DNA from: an uncultured Pseudomonadales bacterium
GTDB taxonomy: Bacteria > Pseudomonadota > Gammaproteobacteria > Pseudomonadales > Pseudohongiellaceae
Assembly: GCA_943789335.1 (NCBI GenBank)
Contig: CALSTS010000006.1
Location: forward strand, 157,501-221,500
Direction: 5' to 3'
Length of the DNA: 64,000 nt
The translations under genes were made by a program, and so were the position numbers. Every line of letters begins with the position of its first letter. The first letter of the stretch is position 1. Under the pieces are notes generated by a model. The model was not told the origin of the DNA. It made no database searches and saw nothing but the letters and a program-made list of their open reading frames with translations. Positions 48,363 through 58,078 of this stretch are shown piece after piece.

Positions 48363-49022
48363 ATGCTGAAGCACAAATTTCTAATACACACCATAAGCAC
48401 TGTCTTCATTGTTTTAATTGCTCAATTTACTTTTAGTCAAACCCCCAGTATTGGTCTTTTCTCCCAAGGTGATATGTCTTGCTGGGAAGAACAATCGTTC
48501 GTAAGTAATACTCAATACCAATTAGTAGAAGAACAAGATCAAGGGCAATTTTTAAAAGCTTATTCTCAGTCTGCTGCTTCTGGGATTTTTTGTGAAGTAA
48601 CTATAGATTTGACCGAGACTCCCTATCTTAATTGGTCATGGAAAGTCGATAATATCTATAGTGAAAATGATGAGCATAGTAGGGCAGGAGATGATTATCC
48701 GGTTCGTATTTTTGTTGTTGCTTCGGGAGGTATCTTTTTCTGGAATACCAAGGCGGTTAATTATGTCTGGTCCAGCAATCAACAAGTTGATTCACAATGG
48801 GAAAGTGCAGTGACCAAAAATGCAATGATGCTAGCAGTTCGCTCTGGAGATAAGGTGCTAGGGCAATGGCTTAATGAGAAGCGAAATATACGTGAAGATT
48901 TTAGTGCTTTTTTTGGAGTAGATATTACCGAAATACATGCTATTGCTATAATGAGTGACAGCGATAATACTGGACAAAGTGCGACTGCATATTATGGTGA
49001 TATTTTCTTTACAGCTCAGTAA
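48363..49022 (+). CDS. DUF3047 exported protein
   Basis: 219 aa with a signal peptide (FTFS|QT). The DUF3047 pattern is visible: LNWSWKVDNIYSENDEHSRAGDDYPVRIFVV, FWNTKAVNYVWSS, MMLAVRSGD, GQWLNEKRNIREDFSAFFG and IHAIAIMSDSDNTGQSATAYYGDI. The fold is predicted to be a carbohydrate- or lectin-like sandwich. No function is known. It is preceded by the 10-bp repeat array. Confidence 0.82.
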   Translation: MLKHKFLIHTISTVFIVLIAQFTFSQTPSIGLFSQGDMSCWEEQSFVSNTQYQLVEEQDQGQFLKAYSQSAASGIFCEVTIDLTETPYLNWSWKVDNIYSENDEHSRAGDDYPVRIFVVASGGIFFWNTKAVNYVWSSNQQVDSQWESAVTKNAMMLAVRSGDKVLGQWLNEKRNIREDFSAFFGVDITEIHAIAIMSDSDNTGQSATAYYGDIFFTAQ

Positions 49023-49082
49023 TTATGATTTCCAGAAAGATTTTTAAAAAGAGAATTTTAAAAAGAAATTAAGTAACAAGGC

Positions 49083-49808
49083 TTAAGGTGTAGAATTTAA
49101 ATTCCAGTTATACCTCAGGTTTGTACGAACATTATCAAACTGCAGTTCAGGTCGATATAATTTCACAAAATTTTCCAAGCTGCCAAACACTTCAAAATCT
49201 ACTGCATACCAATCAAAAATTTTAGATAGCCTAAGTCGGTCACCGTCTAATAAAAGACCTTTTGCGTTGTCCAAGAAAAGTCTGGTTTGATCGTCTAGTT
49301 GTTCATCTAACTGGTCAGCCCTATAGGCTTCATGACGAAGATCTGGGCAGCTTACAGAGGCGCAATTCAAGGCAAAGTGAATCCTGGGTTCATTAAACGT
49401 TCTAATAATATTATGCTCAATATCATCAAGTGTCAGTTTGCCATCGGCATTTTCTAGCACGACCACATCCCAAGGACCTTTAAAGAAGTTACCAATGTCT
49501 CTGATTGAAGCAACAGGCCAATTATCGAGAATCAGCTTGATGGTAAGGATATTGTAGGCATTAATATAAAATGCCAGCTTTTCCTGAGTTGAATTAAGCT
49601 GTTCAACATCAAACAAAATAATTTGATTTACGATTGAATAGAAATTAGGATCAGCAGCAATACTTTCATAGTTCACGAGGTTTAGCGCAAGCCCGTCTTT
49701 CTCAGCGGCAGCTAAATGTGAACTTAATAATTCATCATAAATATTCCAATCGGGCTCTGCCGCCAAACTAGTTGTTGCCAATATCCAGAAAAACACCAAG
49801 CGGATCAT
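49083..49808 (-). CDS. DUF547 exported protein
   Basis: 241 aa from ATG 49808 (AGG upstream), giving a signal peptide (TTSLAA|EP); the frame stays open to 49889. DUF547 markers are EKLAFYINAYNILTIKLIL, GPWDVVVLENADGKLTLDDIEHNIIR, the conserved IHFALNCASVSCPDLR and LSKIFDWYAVDF. The invariant Asn-Cys-x-Ser-x-Ser-Cys-Pro motif suggests a cysteine-based active or metal site. The family is widespread in marine bacteria, with no agreed function. Confidence 0.85.
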   Translation of the reverse strand: MIRLVFFWILATTSLAAEPDWNIYDELLSSHLAAAEKDGLALNLVNYESIAADPNFYSIVNQIILFDVEQLNSTQEKLAFYINAYNILTIKLILDNWPVASIRDIGNFFKGPWDVVVLENADGKLTLDDIEHNIIRTFNEPRIHFALNCASVSCPDLRHEAYRADQLDEQLDDQTRLFLDNAKGLLLDGDRLRLSKIFDWYAVDFEVFGSLENFVKLYRPELQFDNVRTNLRYNWNLNSTP

Positions 49809-49890
49809 CTTTGTACCTGCTGATATTGTGATTAATTGATGCTCAAAAGCTAATTTTGTTACAAAAAGAGCGACTTTACTAATAAGCATA

Positions 49891-49922
49891 AAAAAAGCCC
49901 CTTTGCTAAGCAGTGAGGGGCT
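49891..49922 (-). terminator. Intrinsic terminator of the Trp-rich secreted gene
   Basis: Minus strand: AGCCCCT ... AGGGGCT stem followed by seven T, just beyond the stop at 49949. Confidence 0.88.
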
Positions 49923-49948
49923 TATGCTTATTTAATTTTACTCATTAA

Positions 49949-50983
49949 TTAAAAGGCAAAATCAAAGGCGTCATCAAATACCGGGTTTTTTTCTTGTCCG
50001 ATTAGGTCTTCTGGTAAATCAGGATTGCGTGTGGTTGGAATGCCTCTTGGATCAACATAACCCGGCTCACCTGGTAATCGATACTGAGTGTTCGGTAAAC
50101 CATTTTCATCAAAAGTCAGGTAAGTGTTGTTATTCTGTGCACATTCCCAGTAGCGAATTCTTAAGCCAGCTTCTTCCATATCTTGTCGAGGTTGATAGGT
50201 ATAAACAAGGTTAACAGGTTCCTGCAACATAAGATCATCATAAAAATAAAGGTTTACAGCTACTTTGACCCGGTCGTTTTCGGCATCCCACCATTCGTAC
50301 CAAATCTCAACAGTTTCTGCCTGATTACTGGTTGGAGGTGTGCCGCGAAAGAAATCAGCCGGGTAAATATCTTCAGTATGCACTACTAGGACATTACCTA
50401 ACTCTTCATCCACAGCCCAGAACCCGATGCTGTCCCCGGCCGCAAAATGCGTTCCATCAATATTGATATGTTCCTGGTTAATATAAATACGTCGGGTGTC
50501 ATTACCGAGGTCGTTGTGCCATAAAGAATAAGTAGGGGTATTGATAAACTCACGAACGTAGGGCTCCATAAACCAGCGGGGTAAACCGGCAGGTTCACAA
50601 GTAGTCAAGCGATCATAATCAACACCAGCATTGTAGGCCTGATCACCCAAGCCAAGGCGATATTCCCATGCGGCTCTATATTCTGGAGTCAGGACGTCGT
50701 CATAAATTTCCCCATCCTCATCACGAAACAAGGCATTAGAACGGATGCCTGAATCACCACCTGCAGACCAGAGCCCCTCCCATTTAGGCACACTCATATA
50801 ATTATGCGTAATGCCTCCATTATAATGATCCAGTAGATAATCATAATGCTCACGGGATGTTTCAAACGCCATTGGGAAATCGATCAATTCTGGAATGTCC
50901 CCATTTCGTTGTGAATAAGCAAGCCCTGATAAGGTAAGCGTGCTTCCTACAATAAAAAGTTGTAAATGTGTCTTTAAATTCAT
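49949..50983 (-). CDS. Secreted Trp-rich protein of unnamed family (paralogue of the 35.0-kb gene)
   Basis: 344 aa, signal peptide GLAYS|QR. Same layout as the 35-kb protein: a W-x-G-x-W-like WEGLWSAGG, a Cys in TTCEPAGLPRWFMEPY, IYINQEHINIDGTHFAAGDSIGFW, VLVVHTEDIYPADFFRG, VEIWYEWWDAENDRVKVAVNLYFYDD and a second Cys in RYWECAQNNNTYLTFDENG. The overall beta-rich look suggests a small-molecule-binding sandwich. AGGGGAAAGG precedes the ATG; own terminator. Function unknown. Confidence 0.75.
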   Translation of the reverse strand: MNLKTHLQLFIVGSTLTLSGLAYSQRNGDIPELIDFPMAFETSREHYDYLLDHYNGGITHNYMSVPKWEGLWSAGGDSGIRSNALFRDEDGEIYDDVLTPEYRAAWEYRLGLGDQAYNAGVDYDRLTTCEPAGLPRWFMEPYVREFINTPTYSLWHNDLGNDTRRIYINQEHINIDGTHFAAGDSIGFWAVDEELGNVLVVHTEDIYPADFFRGTPPTSNQAETVEIWYEWWDAENDRVKVAVNLYFYDDLMLQEPVNLVYTYQPRQDMEEAGLRIRYWECAQNNNTYLTFDENGLPNTQYRLPGEPGYVDPRGIPTTRNPDLPEDLIGQEKNPVFDDAFDFAF

Positions 50984-51318
50984 GCCTTTCCCCTCACTAA
51001 TTTGCTCTATATTTTTTTTATTTAGTTTAATTCTTTTTTTTTTGAGTTCAATAACAGCAATCAGAAAACATATTACAATCTTTTCTATGATTGTCCGTAA
51101 TAACTAAACTAAGCCCTGAATTTACAGGAATTTAAAGCTCCATGGTAGGCTTATAAAGACAAGATTATTTTTGGTTAATTTATTGAAGGTTAAAAAAAGG
51201 CAAAACTGAAAGGCTGGAAAGTAATTTTCAGCTATTGCTTAAAGCTATTTAAATTATTATATGCATTATTTTTTAATAATGCTGTGGTATAAAAAGCACT
51301 TAAAAATCAGGGATTCTT
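50984..51318. other. AT-rich divergent intergenic region
   Basis: 335 bp, mostly A/T runs, between the divergent Trp-rich secreted gene and the small membrane protein. Nothing specific is seen. Confidence 0.4.
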
Positions 51319-51690
51319 ATGTCTGAGTATGAATTGATTAGTTTGATTTCTCTGCTAAGGCAAGAAGCTGCAGGCTTTCAATGGCAATTTTTTTCTATCT
51401 GGTCGGCCTATATGTTAGTGGTTTATTTTATAGGCCGAAATTTTCCTAATGTGTATATCTATATTTTGACGCTTCTTTATACTGTATTTGTGCTTGTGCC
51501 AACTATGGGTTTTCTACTGGCAATGGAAAATCAATATTCTTTGATAGAGCTTTACCTGCAATCTTATCCAAATTCCGCAATTGTTTCTGCAGAACCGATA
51601 AACACGCCGTTGATAATCCTTTTTGTAAATAGCTTAGGGTGGGCAATTTCTATTGTTTTTATGTTTCATATCAGGAAAGCAAAAAATTAA
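51319..51690 (+). CDS. Small membrane protein, family not recognised
   Basis: 123 aa with three hydrophobic segments (about 25-43 FFSIWSAYMLVVYFIG; 48-72 VYIYILTLLYTVFVLVPTMG; 94-118 LIILFVNSLGWAISIVFMFHI), so an inner-membrane protein. AGGGA five bases before the ATG supports it. No family or function is recognised, and it is not clearly in an operon. Confidence 0.65.
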   Translation: MSEYELISLISLLRQEAAGFQWQFFSIWSAYMLVVYFIGRNFPNVYIYILTLLYTVFVLVPTMGFLLAMENQYSLIELYLQSYPNSAIVSAEPINTPLIILFVNSLGWAISIVFMFHIRKAKN

Positions 51691-51790
51691 TTTCGCTATA
51701 CAAAATTATTAAATCTTATTCAGACCTTTAGAAAATATTTAATTATTTTCACTGTTAAAAAATATTTTCCATTGTTCATTCTGCTTTAGT

Positions 51791-52840
51791 TTAAGTCACA
51801 AGTTTTGATGGCCAAGCATAACTTTCTAGATATTCCTGTAAATTTTGCGGACGGTATTTGGCATTATTTTCCCAGCGCTCTTTAACGGAATGATGAATTA
51901 ACACTTCTACTTTTTGCGCCCCTGGTTCTTCTTGACTAAGAGACCGGTAAAATTTCTTTTTCACTCGATAAAAAGTGCGACGTGAATTGTGCAAAGTAGC
52001 CAGTGAATTAGGTTTAATGTTTTGCAATATATGATTCTCGAGGCTCAAGCCTGCATTCTTGGCTTCTTTGAGCATCCAGGCCAAAGGAATATCTGAAAGA
52101 AGACTGCTATCTTGGTCGGGTTTATAGCTACCACCAATGTTGCTGTGAGCGCCACTAAACCATACTTGTTTAATATCCGTCTTAGCCTGAGGAATCCACA
52201 CGGTTGGGATGAAATCACTACGATGCTCATCTATTGCCAAGGCATGGCGGGCTATACTGATATTTTTCCCAATCTTAGTGTCATAAAATTCATCTTTATC
52301 ATTAAACAATCCAAGGAAGGAAAGAGGGATGCCCATTGCGCCCACAGTATCCCAGACGCCAACAAATTTTATTTGACGAGATTTATGGGCATATTTTTCT
52401 CGAAATTCAAGCGATTTTTGGCCTTCAGGAGCATGTGCATCTCCAGGTTTTTTATAGTGATTAAATGCAGCTTGTATCAGCGCAGCATCTGGTCTTTTTA
52501 TAATTCCACAATTATTAATAAGGCCACATAAGCAACGAATTGTGTATGCGCCGCGACTAAATCCAAAAAAGAACAGTTCATCGCCGGGGGAGTAATTCTG
52601 CACAATATAACGATAGTCATCCAGAATATTTTTATGCAGGCCTTTGCCAGTGGAACCAGCGATCACTTGGTCATGATAGGAACCAATGCCCCAATCATAA
52701 AAAACTTGCTGATTTATTTTTCCTGTGGCGACAGGTTTTATAGCGCGGGCTAGTTTAAGGACATTAGTAGGGAAGTCCTTGCTTATTTCTATTTCAGGAC
52801 GGTTCCAGGTTCCATCAGCACAAATTACAATCCTTTTCAT
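51791..52840 (-). CDS. DUF2235 alpha/beta hydrolase
   Basis: 349 aa, cytoplasmic. The start MKRIVICADGTWNRPE is the family signature, with Ser95 in GFSRGA (GxSxG nucleophile elbow) and KFVGVWDTVGAMGIP and VWFSGAHSNIGGSY (probable acid and His region). DUF2235 domains occur in T6SS phospholipase effectors (Tle1) and in stand-alone hydrolases. Nothing here suggests secretion or a T6SS, so a stand-alone lipid or ester hydrolase is likelier. GGGAGG precedes the ATG. Confidence 0.82.
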   Translation of the reverse strand: MKRIVICADGTWNRPEIEISKDFPTNVLKLARAIKPVATGKINQQVFYDWGIGSYHDQVIAGSTGKGLHKNILDDYRYIVQNYSPGDELFFFGFSRGAYTIRCLCGLINNCGIIKRPDAALIQAAFNHYKKPGDAHAPEGQKSLEFREKYAHKSRQIKFVGVWDTVGAMGIPLSFLGLFNDKDEFYDTKIGKNISIARHALAIDEHRSDFIPTVWIPQAKTDIKQVWFSGAHSNIGGSYKPDQDSSLLSDIPLAWMLKEAKNAGLSLENHILQNIKPNSLATLHNSRRTFYRVKKKFYRSLSQEEPGAQKVEVLIHHSVKERWENNAKYRPQNLQEYLESYAWPSKLVT

Positions 52841-52952
52841 CGAGCCTCCCTGTTGTACCCGCTACTATTTTATCTGCTTACTGCTTATTTCAAAGGTATA
52901 GACCTTTTTTGAAAACTCTTTTTACAAAACTGAATTGAGTTTACTCCAGATT

Positions 52953-54236
52953 TTAAATTCCATAGCGGACGATTGGTAAGCCAGCATCGGGCTGACCACG
53001 CTCATCAATCATTATTTCTCCACCTTTAACGACAATAACCGGGGTTCAAGAAAAACCAGAAAGCCATCATAGGGGTTGTTAGCTAATACTAGGAAGTCGG
53101 CAAATTTACCTTCTTCCAGTGTCCCCAATTTGGTCACCCATTTCAATAAAGCGGGCAGAATTTGGTCCCATGATTTGGATTAGATCCGGCACTGAAAAGA
53201 CCAAGCTGAGCGTTTTTAATTCATGGGCTATAGCTGCAGGCGCATAAAAACGTGTATCAGTCGCAAAAGTAACATCGACCCCATGATCATAGAGAGTACG
53301 CAAATTAACAGGCATGTAGCCAGCTTCCTGACCTACGCCTTGAGCGTCAAACGATACCCTTTGGCCAGGGATTACCATCACGAAACTTAGGGCTCATTGT
53401 CCTGACTAAAAACCACCAAAATTTGGTGAGCCAAACCCGGTTATTGAGGCAACCTGTGCACCTGAGGCAGCAACCTGTTCGGCTTGTTCATCCGTGACCC
53501 AGTTGATATTCACAGAATGGATCAGCTTCTGAGCCCCCATGGCAACGGTAGCAGCGAGTGAGACGTCGCTAACAGCGTGTATTTGGAAAGGAATCCCAAG
53601 TTTTTGTGCTTCGTCCAGACCAGCGATTAAATTTTTGGTCTCTTGAGTGCTTGGAGCGAAGGGCCAAACGACATCTGGATAATGTACTTCAGCTATAGAA
53701 TCGGCACCCGCTTCGACCGCCGCTCGAACAGCCATTCTAACCTCAGTCTCACTAGACATGCGGGCAGAGGGTACACTGTAAGAGGTGATTATCCGTGGGC
53801 CTTTGATTTCACCATTGTCTATCATGCGCTTTAATTCTTGAATGCCTTGGTTATCATCACCACCGGACTGAACCGTTGTTACACCAGCATCTAGCAGGTC
53901 CAACATTTGGGTTTCGGCATCTTCCGCAAAAAACCGAGCAACTGCTTCGGGACTGCGACCACCAATAAGGTGACGATGATTGTCTATATAGCCGGAGACC
54001 AAGGTCATACCAGTCCCATCAATAAGAGTTGCGTCTGGCGGGCTTGATTGTGCTTGTCCAGTAGAGACCTCAGCGATAATGCCATCAGTCACAACCATAC
54101 TGCCATTTTCGATAATATTGCCAGGGCCGACAATTATTCTGGCATTTTCGATAACTAAATTTTGCGCTGAGACCGAATTTATAAAACATGATGCGCACAG
54201 AAAACATAAACCTAAAGCAATTTTTAGTTGACTCAT
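52953..54236 (-). pseudogene. Exported amidohydrolase, broken by four frame breaks
   Basis: Homologous along its length to the intact 44.0-kb amidohydrolase. The start is intact (signal SVSA|QN; GYIDNHRH metal site; FQIHAVSD). Breaks are near 53400 (after SPNFGGF; next frame TMSPKFRDGNPWP), about 53360 (then RVSFDAQGVGQEAGYMPVN ... MGPNSARFIEMGDQ), about 53125 (then LGTLEEGKFADFLVLANNPYDGF) and about 53040 (then PVIVVKGGEIMIDERGQ ... VRYGI and TAA at 52953). The joined length, about 425 codons, matches the paralogue. The multiple independent indels favour real decay over one sequencing error. Confidence 0.85.
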
Positions 54237-54551
54237 TGGTCATCTACTCCAAGTAATTAGTGAGTTGCTGAGTATAACCTTGAGTAAGCTTTAGGGAATG
54301 GCTTAATTGCATTTTCTTAATCTTTGCACTTTGATTGTGACTAAAAAATTGCCAAAAGGCATTAATTAATAAAAACATAACATACTGATATAATTATGTA
54401 TTTATTGCTATTAGCCTTGAGTTGAGCAAGCTAAAAAGAGTTTTCATATTCGTTTAATGAGTGATATAAAAGTTGCTATATAGTATCGGCCAAAGGAACA
54501 CATTAGAATCAAGCTCTTTAAAAGATTAATAAAAAATTAGAGCATCAAGCT
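54237..54551. other. AT-rich divergent intergenic region
   Basis: 315 bp between the broken amidohydrolase and the transporter. No gene, hairpin or clear promoter is seen. Confidence 0.4.
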
Positions 54552-55910
54552 ATGAAAAACTTTATTCAAAAGTTTACCAATATACAACGCGACGAAGTGC
54601 CTGTTGTCATTGCATCTGGATTCTTTTTCTTTTGCCTGCTCACAGCATTGATGGTGCTTAGGCCCGCCCGTGAAGCGCTCGGAATGGAAAGTGGACTTGA
54701 TACAGTTCGCTGGTTATTTTTAGGTACTGCTTTTTTTACCTTATTGGTAAATCCTGTTTTTGGCTATCTAGTCAGCCATTTTAGACGTTTTACTTTTGTT
54801 GCCAGTACTTACCTGTTTTTTGCCGCTAGTCTTTTTGTGTTTTATTTGTTTTTAACTTTAGCGCCGGAATCGATGGGGCAGATTAGTGGCAGAGTTTTTT
54901 ATGTTTGGTATAGCGTTTTTAATCTATTCAACACGATGGTTTTTTGGGCCACTATGGCTGACACCTATAAGCTTGAACAAAGCAAGCGTTTATATGGAAC
55001 TATTGCTGTTGGGGGAACCTTAGGCGCCATTTTCGGCCCCTGGTTAACATCGGTATTAGCAGTACCAATTGGCACAGCCAACTTGATTTTAGTGTCGATA
55101 ATATTTCTTATTCTGGGTGTATTTTTTGCCTGGCTAGTTTTTCGCTTTAGCTCTACAGAAGCTTTTGCAAGTGCAGCTGGAGACAGTTCCCTTGCAAAGG
55201 TAGATCGAGATGCCGTCATTGGAGGCAGTGCTTGGGAGGGTTTCAGTGCTGCTTTGAGTTCTCCTTATTTATTGGGAATTGCTGCTTATGTCCTAATTAT
55301 TGCTGTCATCGGGACCTTTCTTTATTTCACGCGCTTGGATCTGGTTGCTCAAGTGGGTGATGATCTTGACCTGCGTACGACCCTATTTGCCCAAATTGAC
55401 ATTATCACGCAGATGACAACCCTGTTTATGCAGTTGATAGTAACCGGCCATATTATGAAGCGTTTGGGTGTGGCCATAGCACTAGCTATTTTACCGGTGA
55501 TAGTGGTTTTTGGCATGATAGGGCTGACTATCGTTGGCACCTTAGCAACGTTAATTGTTTTCGAAGCTATTTATCGTGCAGTGCAGCGAGCGATTATGCG
55601 CCCAGCCAGAGAAACGCTTTTTACGGTTATCAGTAAAGAAGATAAGTATAAGGCAAAAGCCTTTATTGATACCTTCGTCTATCGAGGAGGAGACGTTGTC
55701 GGGGCCTGGACTGAAGGCTTAATTGGACGACTCGGTATGGGCTTATTTGCACTGGCGACTATTACTATTCCAATGGCTATTGTATGGGGGGCTTTAGGTC
55801 TTTGGCTTGGTTTGCAGCAAAAATCTAAGGTACAGGAACAGGCCATATTAGATACGCAGGAACAAGGTGATAGACTTGATAATAATGAGGCAGCCCCCGT
55901 CGGCAGTTAA
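54552..55910 (+). CDS. MFS-type transporter, NTP/NDP-exchanger-like
   Basis: 452 aa with about 12 hydrophobic segments and a large central loop. Motifs resembling the Npt/AAA nucleotide-transporter branch are FFFFCLLTALMVLRPAREALGM (about 19-40), DTYKLEQSKRLYGTIAVGGTLGAIFGPWL (about 137-165) and RPARETLFTVISKEDKYKAKAFIDTFVYRGGDVVGAW (about 346-382). Such proteins in free-living gammaproteobacteria have uncertain substrates, so the nucleotide role is not shown. No operon partner. Confidence 0.72.
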   Translation: MKNFIQKFTNIQRDEVPVVIASGFFFFCLLTALMVLRPAREALGMESGLDTVRWLFLGTAFFTLLVNPVFGYLVSHFRRFTFVASTYLFFAASLFVFYLFLTLAPESMGQISGRVFYVWYSVFNLFNTMVFWATMADTYKLEQSKRLYGTIAVGGTLGAIFGPWLTSVLAVPIGTANLILVSIIFLILGVFFAWLVFRFSSTEAFASAAGDSSLAKVDRDAVIGGSAWEGFSAALSSPYLLGIAAYVLIIAVIGTFLYFTRLDLVAQVGDDLDLRTTLFAQIDIITQMTTLFMQLIVTGHIMKRLGVAIALAILPVIVVFGMIGLTIVGTLATLIVFEAIYRAVQRAIMRPARETLFTVISKEDKYKAKAFIDTFVYRGGDVVGAWTEGLIGRLGMGLFALATITIPMAIVWGALGLWLGLQQKSKVQEQAILDTQEQGDRLDNNEAAPVGS

Positions 55911-55954
55911 CTATTTTACTAAGACGCTAAAATAAGAAAGAGGAGCGTAATATT

Positions 55955-56987
55955 ATGGATGCAGGCTCTAAAAATTCAGCAATATCCAGACGCCGTTTTA
56001 TCCAGAGTAGTGCTGCTGGTACAGCGCTAGCCATGAATCCAGCCTTGCTTAGTCGAGCAGCTCAAAGTGAGTTGATCATGGGCACTATTCCATCTACCGG
56101 CGAACAAATTCCCGCCATTGGTCTTAGGCAGTTCAGCCAATTTTTCCCAGCTTGCCAGAAGTGAAGACATCTCGGCCTCTCAGAGGAGGTCTTATCGACC
56201 CACTTGTCGGAGATGGGGGGCCGAGTTTTTGATACCGCCCCCAGCTATGGTTCATCTGAAGAAATTTCCGGCCAAATAGCACAGGAATTAGGCATTGCAG
56301 ATCAGCTATTCTGGGCCACAAAATTAAACGTGGCGGGCCGTGGCGGCGGGGCAGCTAATCCTGCAGAGGGCGCGTCAGCAAGTCGAAGCATCTTTCCAGC
56401 GTGCTGGGAGGTCTGTTATTGACCTTATCCAAGTGCACAATATGGGCGCTCCCGATGTGCAATTACCTATTCTAAGAGAGTACAAAGAGGAAGGAAGAAT
56501 CCGCTATATCGGCATTACCACCACATTTCCTAATCAATATGAGCGTTTAATTGAGACCATGCAAAATGAAGAGCTTGATTTCATAGGGATAGACTACGCA
56601 GTTGATAACCGCAGTGTGGAACAGGATATTCTGCCTTTAGCGATGGAGCGTGGCATCGCCGTCTTATGTTATCTGCCTTTTGGTCGCAGTCGATTATGGT
56701 CAAGAGTGAGAGGTCAGACCTTACCAGAATATGCTCAGGAGTTTGATGCGACCACATGGGCGCAATTTTTCCTTAAGTTTATTATTAGTAACCCTGCGAT
56801 TACCGCAGCAACCCCTTCAACCAGCCGCCCCACAAATATGGCTGATAATATTGGGGGGATGATAGGGCGCTTACCGGATGAGGCAATGCGCAGAAGGATG
56901 ATTGCGACAGTGGATGCTTTACCGCTCTGCCTAACAATAAATAGTCTCTATTTATTTAATAAGGTCTCTATTGCGCTGAGGCAATAG
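55955..56987 (+). pseudogene. Tat-signal aldo/keto reductase, three frame breaks
   Basis: The Tat signal ISRRRFIQSSAAG is intact, then IPSTGEQIPAIGL. Removing one A at about 56132 gives GSSANFSQLARSEDISA. A second shift at about 56176-56182 gives SEEVLSTHLSEMGGRVFDTAPSYGSSEEISG. A third (extra G at about 56368) moves GGGAANPAE into ARQQVEASFQRAGRSVIDLIQVHN. The remainder (DFIGIDYAVDN ... NPAITAATPSTSRPTNMADN) is typical of aldo/keto reductases. Its 3' end overlaps the convergent aminotransferase gene, the natural end probably being near MIATVDALP. Enzymatically dead as read. Confidence 0.82.
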
Positions 56988-58078
56988 AGAACGTTGCCCT
57001 GGTTTGCTGAATAACCCATTAAGCCAATACGCCAAAGCTTGCCTGCGCTATCACCTAATCCAGCACCTATCTCAAGATTGTAGTCATTTAATAATTGAGC
57101 ACGAAAAGCCGCATCGTCTATTCCTTCAGGAATAATGACGGCGTTTAATTGTGGCAGACGTTCGGCTTCCGGAACTGATAATTCAAGCCCGATTTTTTCA
57201 AGGCCAGCTTTTAGAGCATTATGCTGTGCACGATGACGTTTCCAGGAATTTTCAAGGCCTTCATCTTGTAATAAGCAAAGCGCTTCATGCAGCCCATAAA
57301 GAGGATTGATAGGTGCCGTATGATGATAGGCACGTTTACCTTCGCCTTCCCAGTATCCCAACATAAGATTTAAATCTAAAAACCATGACTGAACGGTGGT
57401 TTTGCGATTTTTTACTTTAACCATGGCTCTTTCGCTAAAGGTCACAGGCGAAAGACCGGGTATGCAAGACAAGCATTTTTGCGTGCCGGAATACACGGCA
57501 TCTAATTGCCACTCATCTACCTTAAGTGGGACGCCGGCAAGAGAGGTGACAGCATCAACAATACATAGGCAGTCATGGTCATGGGCAAGTTTTGCTAGCG
57601 TTTGCGCATCCGATAGAGCGCCTGTAGAGGTTTCTGCATGCACAAAGGCCAAAATCTTGGCGTCGGGATTTGCATTAAGTGCGGCTTCAACTTTGTCAGG
57701 ATCGACAGCACGGCCCCAAGGGTCTTCAACAATAATAGCGTCACCGCCACAACGAATAACGTTCTCTTTCATCCTGCCGCCAAAGGCGCCATTAATACAT
57801 ACAATGACTTTATCGCCGGGCTCTACCAGATTAGCAAAGCAGCATTCCATGCCGGCAGAACCAGGAGCAGATATAGGCAGTGTCACCTCATTCTCTGTTT
57901 GGAAGGCATAGCGTAAAAGCTGTTTAAGCTCATCCATCATGCCGATAAATAGTGGGTCAAGATGCCCGATAGTAGGACGTGACAAGGCTTCCAGAATCCT
58001 AGGGTTTACATCTGAAGGACCTGGGCCCATCAGCGTACGTTGAGGGGGACAAAATGAAGTAAAGTTACTTGATTGCAT
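56948..58078 (-). CDS. Class V aminotransferase (alanine-glyoxylate type), second copy
   Basis: 376 aa from ATG 58078 (AAAGG upstream; an earlier in-frame ATG at 58138 lacks support). Hallmarks are LMGPGPSDVNPRI, PTIGHLDPLF, HAETSTGA, IVDAVTSLAG, Schiff-base Lys201 in SGTQKCLSCIPG and the C-terminal IGAGLGDSAGKLWRIGLMG. It transfers an amino group to glyoxylate, making glycine. It is divergent from the lactate/glycolate permease-dehydrogenase pair, which fits detoxifying glyoxylate formed by glycolate oxidation. Paralogous to the 19.5-20.7 kb gene, whose lysine is also residue 201. Confidence 0.9.
   Translation of the reverse strand: MQSSNFTSFCPPQRTLMGPGPSDVNPRILEALSRPTIGHLDPLFIGMMDELKQLLRYAFQTENEVTLPISAPGSAGMECCFANLVEPGDKVIVCINGAFGGRMKENVIRCGGDAIIVEDPWGRAVDPDKVEAALNANPDAKILAFVHAETSTGALSDAQTLAKLAHDHDCLCIVDAVTSLAGVPLKVDEWQLDAVYSGTQKCLSCIPGLSPVTFSERAMVKVKNRKTTVQSWFLDLNLMLGYWEGEGKRAYHHTAPINPLYGLHEALCLLQDEGLENSWKRHRAQHNALKAGLEKIGLELSVPEAERLPQLNAVIIPEGIDDAAFRAQLLNDYNLEIGAGLGDSAGKLWRIGLMGYSANQGNVLYCLSAIETLLNK

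Noticed and set aside
51791-52840. DUF2235 protein as a type VI secretion effector
   Set aside because: No VgrG, Hcp, PAAR, immunity or structural T6SS gene in the window.
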